From positions 1 through 64,000 of the forward strand of contig JAFLZH010000003.1 of assembly GCA_029785615.1 (NCBI GenBank): a DNA stretch of 64,000 nucleotides. The letters are read 5' to 3'. The position numbers were made by a program, and so were the translations under genes. This document shows, piece by piece, positions 57,590 through 64,000 of this stretch (position 1 is its first letter; each line of letters starts with the position of its first letter). This stretch comes from Nitrososphaerota archaeon (GTDB lineage Archaea; Thermoproteota; Nitrososphaeria; Nitrososphaerales; Gagatemarchaeaceae). The notes beneath the pieces were generated by a model. The model had not been told where the DNA came from. It searched no databases and saw only the letters and a list, made by a program, of their open reading frames with translations.

Positions 57590-58981
57590 TTGTCCTACTC
57601 CAGCAAACTGGAGGAATCAGCATGGACGTCGTCGCACAGTTGGATTTTCATCTCCTTCTCGGTGGGGATGTTGCTTGAGGCTTACATCTACGGCTTGGGG
57701 AGTTTCGCGGCATACTGGTTCAGCGCGCTTCCTAGCCTCTTGGGCACGCTGGCCCTTGTCTGGTCCCCCCTGTGGCTGATAATCGGGATCGCGTTTGCCG
57801 GTCCACTCTCCGACGCCCTAGGACGCAGGACGACGTTCTTCCTCACGATGGCCCTTTACGCCGTAGGCTCTGTCGGAATGCTCATAAGCGGGGCGTACCA
57901 GTCCGTACTATTCTTCCTCGCCCTATTGCTCTTCGCCGCGGGGGGCGAGATGAACACCATAATGGCGGCCAACCACGAGCTGATGCCAAGGAAGTACAGG
58001 AGCAGGACCATGTTCTGGGAAATCAACTTCATCAACGTCGGGGGCGTCCTGCTCGGGATAGTGGGTATCGTCGCCGCCACCTCCTATGGCTCCCTCGACT
58101 ACTCGAGGGACATGATTGCCGTCATCTTCCTTCCACTGCTCCTGCTACTGATATACAGCAGACTGAAGATCCCCGAATCAGTGCGCTGGCTCGAAGCGAA
58201 AGGCAAGACCGCGGAGGCGGCTGCCCTGGCCCAGAAGCTGTCTGCGGGGCCGGCCAAGGACGACCCCCCGGTAGCCGCACCGGCTTTGCAGGCTGCAGCG
58301 GGGGGGAGGCGTCCATCTACCGCGACAAAGATCTTCGTGGTGACAGCCATCGCCGGAGCCAACGCCGTCGGGTTCGGACTCATGACCTATTCTCTCGGCT
58401 ACTACTACTATGCCAGCCAGATCGCGAGCATCATCCTGGTGGCGAACCTGGTGGGCTTCTTCGCAGGCGCGGTCGTGTCCATCATGGCGGAGAAGTGGAG
58501 CAGGAAGAAGGTGCTCACCTACTCGATGATAGGGACCTTCATAGTCACCTGGGGAATCTATTTCCTGAACATCTCCACCGCGGCGTTCTCTAACTCGCTG
58601 ATAACATTCTACGTTGTCCTGGTCATCCTCAACGTGTTCGTGGGGGCCGGGTATCTGGCAGAAGACACCCTGAAGGGGGAGGTCTGGAACACCACGAGGA
58701 GGGGGACCCTGACGGCGCTCACCAGGTTCCTATCCATAGGGGCGGCCATCCCTGCCTACTACATCGGCCTGAGCCTCTCCGAGAACAATTACATCCTGTT
58801 CAACGCGCTGGTCTGGACCGTCGGAATGGTCGCGGTCCTGGTCTGGCACTTCCGGGGGATCGAGACGGGCCAGGGGGTCAGCATCGCCGTCGCTTCTGGG
58901 GAGGGGCCCGTGGTCTCGCCTTCCACGCCCGCCATGGGTACGCCTGAGGCGCGGGCGCTGAACCAGCCGGACGCAAAGTAG
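57590..58981 (+). CDS. Major facilitator superfamily transporter
   Basis: 463 residues from TTG, leaderless behind CTTTATTAG (57559-57567). Twelve helices with the MFS loop-2 pattern GPLSDALGRRTTFFLTMALY and its second-half echo MAEKWSRKKVLTYSMIG; the central loop (~205-245) is Ala/Pro-rich. RWLEAKGKTAEAAA after helix 6 resembles the sugar-porter/metabolite-porter branch. The substrate is unknown. Not in a clear operon. Confidence 0.88.
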   Translation: MSYSSKLEESAWTSSHSWIFISFSVGMLLEAYIYGLGSFAAYWFSALPSLLGTLALVWSPLWLIIGIAFAGPLSDALGRRTTFFLTMALYAVGSVGMLISGAYQSVLFFLALLLFAAGGEMNTIMAANHELMPRKYRSRTMFWEINFINVGGVLLGIVGIVAATSYGSLDYSRDMIAVIFLPLLLLLIYSRLKIPESVRWLEAKGKTAEAAALAQKLSAGPAKDDPPVAAPALQAAAGGRRPSTATKIFVVTAIAGANAVGFGLMTYSLGYYYYASQIASIILVANLVGFFAGAVVSIMAEKWSRKKVLTYSMIGTFIVTWGIYFLNISTAAFSNSLITFYVVLVILNVFVGAGYLAEDTLKGEVWNTTRRGTLTALTRFLSIGAAIPAYYIGLSLSENNYILFNALVWTVGMVAVLVWHFRGIETGQGVSIAVASGEGPVVSPSTPAMGTPEARALNQPDAK

Positions 58982-59079
58982 AAGCCGAGACGGGCTGAGC
59001 TTTAGGAACAGACTCCAGTTCCAGGTGGCGCACCTGCTCCATAGGTTTAAAGAGGGACGGCGCGGGCGCGGACTCTGCT

Positions 59080-59355
59080 TTGTCCAAGAAGAGGAAGAGT
59101 CGAGGACGTTCCAAGGGAGGGAAGGGGCGCAGCGACACCATCTACTGCAGCAACTGCGGGGCTTCTGTCCCCAGGGACAAGGCGAAGAAGGTCACCAAGC
59201 GGACCAGCCTAGTCGAGCCGACCCTCGCCAGGGAGCTCAGGGCCGCGGGGGCATACATTGCCTCCCCCACCCAGGTGGCTTACTACTGCGTGTCCTGCGC
59301 AGTGCACTACGGGATCGTGAAGGTCAGGGCCAAGTCCGAGCGGCGGTCCTGGTAG
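59080..59355 (+). CDS. rps26e: 30S ribosomal protein eS26
   Basis: 91 residues from TTG; GTTTAAAG near 59045-59052 is the TATA. Very basic N-terminus (KKRKSRGRSKGGKGRSD), then DTIYCSNCGASVPRDKAKKV with the first Cys pair, and YYCVSCAVHYGIVKVRAKSE with the second. It binds mRNA near the exit site. eS26 is found in TACK archaea and eukaryotes, not in typical Euryarchaeota. Confidence 0.92.
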   Translation: MSKKRKSRGRSKGGKGRSDTIYCSNCGASVPRDKAKKVTKRTSLVEPTLARELRAAGAYIASPTQVAYYCVSCAVHYGIVKVRAKSERRSW

Positions 59356-59515
59356 CATCCAGGCACCCGTTCTCCACCCACGCCGTCATTGCCATTCATC
59401 GCGCTGCCGCCTTAGTCGCCCGACGGCGGGCTTTCACTCGTCTCTGACTTGATCTGAGGCGCGAGCGGGGGGAGGTGCGGCCTTCCGCGGGCTGTGCCTA
59501 TCTCTCGCCAGGGCG

Positions 59516-60232
59516 CTAGGGGCACGCGGTGAGGGCTTGCGGCGACGGGGCTTCGGAGGCCGGTATGATGGTGGCGTTGTTCAGCATCGCCTTGGACGGG
59601 TAGGCTGGCTGGGAGTAGTAGGGCGAGGAAGAAGACAGCGTGGGCTCGATCTTGCCATAGGTCGGGTCGGTCTTCGGGTTCGCCAGCGCGCAGACGGCGC
59701 TCATCCCGGATATCACCTTGGCGAAGACCGTGTAGTTGTCATTGAGACTGGGGTTGTTGACCAGGTTGATGAAGAACTGGGACGTCGACGAGCCCTTCGG
59801 CGAGGTGCTCGCCATCCCCAGATACCCAGCGTCGTTGTGGAGCGTCCCGCACCATTCGAACGGCACGGACTGGCTCGAGCCTCCCTGACCCCAGGTCGAC
59901 CTGGTGCTGTTCACGGCGCCGCGGGTGTTCGGGTCGCCGGTCTGTATCACGAAGCCGGGCATGATCCTGTGCCAGACCAGGTTGTCATAGAACCCGGAGC
60001 TGGTCAGGTTGACGAAGTTCGCCACCGCCTTGGGGGCGCAGCTTGGGTAGAGCTCGAGGTAGATGTACCCCTGGCTGGTCCCGAGCTTCGCATAGACCGG
60101 GGGTGTCTGGTAGATGTACGTCCAGTAGATCTCCCACCCCGCGGCGCCGACCAGGAGCGCTATTATCACGACGCCGGCTACCTTCCCCCAAGGGGTCTTC
60201 TGCGCCTTCCGCCGGCCCGGCTTGTCGACCAA
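59516..60232 (-). CDS. Membrane-anchored cyclophilin-type peptidyl-prolyl isomerase
   Basis: 238 residues. One N-terminal helix (GVVIIALLVGAAGWEIYWTY) anchors it with the catalytic domain outside. Cyclophilin motifs: YIYLELYPSCAPKAVANFVN, WHRIMPGFVIQTGDPNTRGA (catalytic Arg), LGMASTSPKGSSTSQFFINL and DNYTVFAKVISGM. A Ser/Pro-rich tail with Cys ends the protein. Probably helps fold exported proteins such as the pilins. Confidence 0.9.
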   Translation of the reverse strand: MVDKPGRRKAQKTPWGKVAGVVIIALLVGAAGWEIYWTYIYQTPPVYAKLGTSQGYIYLELYPSCAPKAVANFVNLTSSGFYDNLVWHRIMPGFVIQTGDPNTRGAVNSTRSTWGQGGSSQSVPFEWCGTLHNDAGYLGMASTSPKGSSTSQFFINLVNNPSLNDNYTVFAKVISGMSAVCALANPKTDPTYGKIEPTLSSSSPYYSQPAYPSKAMLNNATIIPASEAPSPQALTACP

Positions 60233-60349
60233 GTCTAGGCCGCAGGCGTTCCCGCGACCGTAGAAATACGCTTCGCTTGTCTGAGCGCCTGGACGGCCCT
60301 TGCGCGCTTCGCCCCGGCCTCAGGGTGAGTGATTCGCCCACGCGGGACC

Positions 60350-60952
60350 CTACGGAGAAGCCGCGGCCGGCTTCTGCCCCTCCGCCCCGAGCCCCTTGAC
60401 CGCGGTGTAGCTCCTTTCGATGAAGGTGAACGCTGCCACCGCCACTACCAGAAGCAGCCCCCAGCCGAGGAGGCCCACCAGGGAGAAGACTGCAACTATC
60501 AGCAGCCTCTCGCTCCTCTCCCCTATCCCGACCCCTGCGAGCTTGACCCCGAGGGCGTCCCCTTTGGCCCTGGTGTAGCTGACCAGGAGGCTGAGCGAGA
60601 GCGCGAGGAGGACCGTAGCCGGGTCGGCGAACCCCCCCATGAGTATGCCTGTGAACAGGGCGACCTCGGCCACCCTGTCCAGGGTCGAGTCGAGGAACGC
60701 CCCCCTCCTGGATGTCCTGCCGGTCACCCGGGCGACCGCGCCGTCAACTATGTCGAACCACCCGCCCATGAGTATCAGCACCCCGCCGAAGAGCTCCCCG
60801 GAGTACCGCCCCGTGGAGTAGGAGGCGGCCGCAAGCACTGAGAGGACGAGGCCGACGGCTGTCCACGCGGTGGGGGACCCTTCCACCTTCGCGAAGGCTC
60901 TCCCCACTGACCCTAGGGACGACTCGAGCCTCCCGCGCAGCCTGTCCAGCAC
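60350..60952 (-). CDS. CDP-alcohol phosphatidyltransferase family protein
   Basis: 200 residues. The family motif D-G-x2-A-R-x8-G-x3-D-x3-D is seen as FDIVDGAVARVTGRTSRRGA then FLDSTLDRVAE. Five or six membrane helices follow. In archaea this family makes archaetidylinositol phosphate or related lipid head groups. The start ATG is ~27 nt from the TATATATA box at 60976-60983. Confidence 0.85.
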   Translation of the reverse strand: MLDRLRGRLESSLGSVGRAFAKVEGSPTAWTAVGLVLSVLAAASYSTGRYSGELFGGVLILMGGWFDIVDGAVARVTGRTSRRGAFLDSTLDRVAEVALFTGILMGGFADPATVLLALSLSLLVSYTRAKGDALGVKLAGVGIGERSERLLIVAVFSLVGLLGWGLLLVVAVAAFTFIERSYTAVKGLGAEGQKPAAASP

Positions 60953-60975
60953 GGTCCGGCGGTCTCCACCTTTTC

Positions 60976-60983
60976 TATATATA
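60976..60983. promoter_or_regulatory. Symmetric TATA box shared by two divergent genes
   Basis: TATATATA, fully palindromic. Centre to the CDP-alcohol transferase ATG (60952, minus) is ~27 nt, and to the small zinc-protein TTG (61009, plus) ~29 nt. The starts are only 56 bp apart and no second TATA is visible. Confidence 0.65.
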
Positions 60984-61008
60984 CCAAAGGGAGGCGGAGT
61001 CGGTAGCG

Positions 61009-61212
61009 TTGGGTAAGATAGACAAGGGGGTCAGCTGCGGAGTTTCTGGTTGCAAGAACCAGGCGGAACGCTCCCTCAGCAGGGAGGACATGGGGGGGAG
61101 CGGACTGTCCGTCGGGGGGGAAGGGCGGAGGGTCTACCTCTGCCGGGACCACTACAAGCAGTGGAAGAAGGCGACGAAGAAGTCGAGGACCCTAGAGAGG
61201 TCGCGCTGGTAG
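61009..61212 (+). CDS. Small zinc-binding protein upstream of thrS
   Basis: 67 residues from TTG. CGVSGC near the N-terminus and YLCRDHYKQW near residue 46 give a C-x3-C/C-x2-H zinc site; the rest is basic (KKATKKSRTLERSRW). Seven nt separate it from thrS, so it is co-transcribed with it and may serve translation. No named family recognised. Confidence 0.62.
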   Translation: MGKIDKGVSCGVSGCKNQAERSLSREDMGGSGLSVGGEGRRVYLCRDHYKQWKKATKKSRTLERSRW

Positions 61213-61219
61213 TGCGGCT

Positions 61220-62920
61220 TTGAAGATACTGCAGATGCACGCCGATTTCATAGAATACACCCCTGTCAAGAAGGAGATACGCGCGGCCGAGGAGGCTGAC
61301 CCCCGGACCGTAAGGGAGGAAGACATCGTCGTCCTGTTCACTGCCTTCGAGGCCGGGGACGGACCCGCGCTGGTCAAACAGGCGGTGTCGGAGGCCAAGG
61401 GGTTCCTCGCCAAGCTCGGGACGACCAGGGTGATGATCTATCCGTTCGCCCACCTGAGCCAGAACCTGGCTCCCCCCGGCGAGGCGCTGCAGCTCCTGCT
61501 CCAGATGGAGAAGGACGCGGCCGACGCAGGCCTGGACGCCCGGAGGGCGCCGTTCGGGTGGACCAAGGCGCTGCAGATCAAGGTGAAAGGGCACCCGCTC
61601 GCCGAGATGTCCAGGAGCTACGGGGGAGCGGCCGCCCCCGTCCAGGTCCAGGCCAAGGGCAAGCCGAGGCGCGAGCTGACTGACGCCGAGGCCATGGGGA
61701 GGCTGAGGCGGAGCGACTTCGTCGGTCTCCCGGAGGGGGACCACAGGGCCATAGGGGAGCGCCTCGACCTTTTCAGCTTCCAGGAGGTCTCGCCGGGGAT
61801 GGTCTACCTCCACGCGAAGGGGCTGGTGCTGAGGAACCTGCTGGTCGACTTCCTGAGGGCCGAGCTCCTCCGAGACGGATACCAGGAGGTCAGCACCCCC
61901 GCCCTGGCCAACACTGCGCTCTGGCAGGTGAGCGGCCACTCCGCCCACTACAAGGACAACATGTTCCTCACCGCCCTGGGCGACGAGGAGATGGGGCTCA
62001 AGCCGATGAACTGCCCTTCGCACTTCCTGATTTACAGGTCGAGAAAATGGAGTTTTCGGGAGCTCCCGGTCAGGTACGCCGCCTTCGACCCCCTCTACAG
62101 GAACGAGCTGAGCGGGGTGGCCAGCGGGCTGTTCAGGGTCAAGTCGCTCACCCAGGACGACGCTCACATCATAGCCATGGAGGAGCAGGCGGAGGGGGAG
62201 CTGGCCAAGATGCTCGACATGATGGGGAGGGTCTACGGCACCTTCGGGCTGCAGTACAAAGTGAAGATATCGACGAGGCCCGACGACTCGATGGGGACCG
62301 ACGACGAGTGGGAGAGGGCCACAGGGACCCTCATACGCGTGGTGAAGTCGAAGGGGTGGCCGTACGAGATCAAGGAGAAGGAGGGGAACTTCTACTCCCC
62401 GAAGATAGACGTGGACGTCAAGGACTCGCTGGGGAGGGAGTGGCAGTGCGGGACCTTCCAGCTGGATCTCCAGATGCCGAAGAGGTTCAAGCTCAGCTAC
62501 ACCGGGTCGGACGGCAAGGAGCACCTCCCGGTGGTCCTGCACAGGACAATACTCGGCTCCCTGGAGCGGTTCATGGGTGTGATCCTAGAGCACTACAGGG
62601 GCGCCCTCCCCGTCTGGCTCTCCCCGGTGCAGGCCCGGGTCATCCCGCTCTCAGACGAGCACCTGCCCTACGCCACAGCGGTCCTCTCCTCCCTCGCGTC
62701 GGCCGGGGTGAGGGCTGACGGGGACTTCGCCAGCGGGACCATGGGGGCGAAAATCCGCGACGCTCAGCTCCAGAAGATACCATACATGCTGGTGGTGGGG
62801 AAGAAGGAGGAGGACTCGGGGACCGTGGCCGTGAGGACGAGGGGCGGGGAGCAGACCTTCGGCGTGAAGGTCAGCGAGTTCGTCGCCAAGCTGCAGGAAG
62901 AAGCCTCGGCTCACAGGTGA
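61220..62920 (+). CDS. thrS: Threonyl-tRNA synthetase, archaeal type
   Basis: 566 residues from TTG (KILQMHADFIEYTPVKKEIR). The first ~150 residues are the archaeal DTD-like editing domain, not the bacterial N1/N2 pair. Class II core: SFQEVSPGMVYLHAKGLVLR, MNCPSHFLIYRSRKWSFREL with zinc Cys, GLFRVKSLTQDDAHIIAMEE, and WQCGTFQLDLQMPKRFKLSY. The anticodon domain ends the protein (~450-566). Shorter than many archaeal ThrRS, but all motifs are present. Confidence 0.95.
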   Translation: MKILQMHADFIEYTPVKKEIRAAEEADPRTVREEDIVVLFTAFEAGDGPALVKQAVSEAKGFLAKLGTTRVMIYPFAHLSQNLAPPGEALQLLLQMEKDAADAGLDARRAPFGWTKALQIKVKGHPLAEMSRSYGGAAAPVQVQAKGKPRRELTDAEAMGRLRRSDFVGLPEGDHRAIGERLDLFSFQEVSPGMVYLHAKGLVLRNLLVDFLRAELLRDGYQEVSTPALANTALWQVSGHSAHYKDNMFLTALGDEEMGLKPMNCPSHFLIYRSRKWSFRELPVRYAAFDPLYRNELSGVASGLFRVKSLTQDDAHIIAMEEQAEGELAKMLDMMGRVYGTFGLQYKVKISTRPDDSMGTDDEWERATGTLIRVVKSKGWPYEIKEKEGNFYSPKIDVDVKDSLGREWQCGTFQLDLQMPKRFKLSYTGSDGKEHLPVVLHRTILGSLERFMGVILEHYRGALPVWLSPVQARVIPLSDEHLPYATAVLSSLASAGVRADGDFASGTMGAKIRDAQLQKIPYMLVVGKKEEDSGTVAVRTRGGEQTFGVKVSEFVAKLQEEASAHR

Positions 62921-63945
62921 GGCGAAGGCACCTGCTGGGTGACGCAGTGTATCGTGCCGAGCCCATGGACCAGGGCCCTGCAGTCGACCCCCACGACCTC
63001 CCTTGACGGGAATAGCCTCCGCATGGCGCCGAGGGCCGCCCTGTCGCTCTCAGAGCCGAAGGTGGGGACCAGCACGGCCGCGTTGCCGATATAGAAGTTG
63101 AGATGGCTGGCGGGGAGGCGGCCGTCGGACGAGGCGACCGCGGGGGGCATGGGGACCTCTTCCACATGGAAGTCCCGTCCCTGGCTGTCCTTTTCGCCCC
63201 GCAATATCTTCAGGTTCTCGTCCAGCGCCACGTGGTTGCCGTCGGACACGTCGGCCTCGCTCGCGGCCGCGACGACGCGGGGGGCCACGAACCGGGCGAT
63301 GTCGTCAACGTGCCCGTCGGTGTCGTCCCCTTCGATTCCCCTCTTCAGCCAGACCACCTCCTCGCCCCCGATGTAGTCTGCCAGCACCCTCTCTACCCCC
63401 TCTCTCCCCAACTGGGGGTTCCTGTTGGGGTTGAGGAGGCACTGCTCTGTGGTGAGGACCGTCCCCGCGCCGTCGGAGTCGATGGACCCGCCTTCGAGGA
63501 TCACCCCCGGCCTGAACACCCGGAGTCCAGACCCAAGGGCGACGGCCTCCCCTGACCCGTCGTCCGGGAGGAGGTCCTCGTACTTCCCTCCCCAGGCGTT
63601 GAACCTCCACTTCACCATGGCGACGTCGCCCCCCCGGACGTAGGTGGGAAGGTAGTCCCTGGTCCAGACGTCGACCGTCCTGACGCGGTGGAACGCGACC
63701 TCATCGGTGCTCCCGACCAGGCCAGACACCCTCTCTTCCGCCTTCGCGTCGTCCACCAGGATCCTCACCTCCTCTCCTGCCGCCAGCGCCCGCACCATCT
63801 TCACGTAGGCCTCCTCGACCTTGGGGAGTATCCCGCCCGGGAACGTGTTCGGGTCCTTGGGCCACGAGACCCAGGTCGCTTCGTGCCGTTCCCACTCGGC
63901 CGGCATCCTGTAGCCCAAGGACCTTGGGGTCTCCCCCAATGTCAC
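62911..63945 (-). CDS. aguA: Agmatine deiminase (PPAD family)
   Basis: 344 residues from GTG. YRMPAEWERHEATWVSWPKD at the N-terminus, VDVWTRDYLPTYVRG with substrate-binding residues, ILEGGSIDSDGAGTVLTTEQ, GDDTDGHVDDIARFVAPRVV with the catalytic His/Asp, and the nucleophilic Cys in GLGTIHCVTQQVP near the end. It turns agmatine to N-carbamoylputrescine. The start overlaps the upstream stop as GTGA; the 3' end overlaps thrS by 10 nt. Confidence 0.93.
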   Translation of the reverse strand: MTLGETPRSLGYRMPAEWERHEATWVSWPKDPNTFPGGILPKVEEAYVKMVRALAAGEEVRILVDDAKAEERVSGLVGSTDEVAFHRVRTVDVWTRDYLPTYVRGGDVAMVKWRFNAWGGKYEDLLPDDGSGEAVALGSGLRVFRPGVILEGGSIDSDGAGTVLTTEQCLLNPNRNPQLGREGVERVLADYIGGEEVVWLKRGIEGDDTDGHVDDIARFVAPRVVAAASEADVSDGNHVALDENLKILRGEKDSQGRDFHVEEVPMPPAVASSDGRLPASHLNFYIGNAAVLVPTFGSESDRAALGAMRRLFPSREVVGVDCRALVHGLGTIHCVTQQVPSPHL

Positions 63946-64000
63946 CGCTTCCCTATGGCCGAGTACGTCCCTCTCTGCCTGTTCCTGAAGAACCCCCAGC
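63942..64000 (-). CDS. C-terminal end of a probable N-carbamoylputrescine amidase (cut by window end)
   Basis: Only 18 codons are visible: WGFFRNRQRGTYSAIGKR. The FFRNRR-like element followed by Tyr resembles the last strand of nitrilase-family AguB. Its TGA overlaps the aguA GTG start (GTGA), so the two are an operon. With AguA it would complete agmatine to putrescine. Identification rests on context and the short tail. Confidence 0.45.
   Translation of the reverse strand, partial: WGFFRNRQRGTYSAIGKR

Overview
The window is high-GC archaeal DNA. Archaeal markers are an Alba chromatin protein, ribosomal proteins eS25 and eS26, RNA polymerase subunit K (Rpb6), a tRNA-splicing endonuclease, an archaeal-type phosphoglycerate mutase, a NurA-HerA pair, an archaeal ThrRS and F420 biosynthesis genes. 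eS25 plus eS26 point to the TACK side rather than Euryarchaeota. A haem o synthase suggests aerobic respiration. I infer a Nitrososphaeria-like (thaumarchaeal-affiliated) lineage, but nothing here fixes the taxon. Many genes have a TATA box centred about 25-30 nt upstream of an ATG, GTG or TTG codon, so leaderless transcripts look common. No rRNA, tRNA or CRISPR array was seen.

Layout. Positions 1-3.7 kb hold a cut methyltransferase, a VOC protein, an AbiE toxin-antitoxin pair with palindromic operators, and a decayed tyrosine integrase: an old integration site. Positions 3.7-5.7 kb hold glutamine synthetase divergent from an Lrp/AsnC regulator. Positions 5.8-11.3 kb hold three small winged-helix proteins, a secreted propeller protein and a NurA-HerA operon behind twin palindromes. 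Positions 11.3-17.6 kb (minus strand) form one type IV pilus operon: ATPase, membrane platform and four pilin-like proteins, the last carrying a glycine-rich region like phage tail-fibre tips. Positions 17.7-25 kb hold nucleotide and stress genes, Mrp, the F420 genes cofE-cofD-cofC and an amidohydrolase.

Positions 24.5-29 kb hold an ABC importer with a fused double permease but no solute-binding protein, then a Ser/Thr-rich surface protein. Positions 29-31.3 kb are a patchwork of a metalloprotease, an Hsp20-like gene with a tiny leader gene, an AbrB-type protein, an atypical ORF and a RelE/antitoxin pair. Positions 31.5-38.7 kb hold haem o synthase and a sugar-phosphate/sugar-nucleotide block (unknown TIM barrel, nucleotidyltransferase, GlmU-like enzyme, PGI/PMI, GalT, ApgM). 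Positions 38.7-48.2 kb hold nucleoside salvage, lysine biosynthesis and information-processing genes, with a TnpB relic next to DNA ligase.

Positions 48-64 kb hold NfeD/SPFH membrane quality control, a PhoU-like protein, tRNA splicing and tRNA methylation, transporters, ProRS, eS26, a membrane cyclophilin, a CDP-alcohol transferase, ThrRS and an agmatine-to-putrescine pair cut by the window end. The most notable items are the pilin with a glycine-rich tip region, the NurA-HerA operon with its operators, several very small coupled genes, and symmetric TATA boxes that seem to serve two divergent genes.
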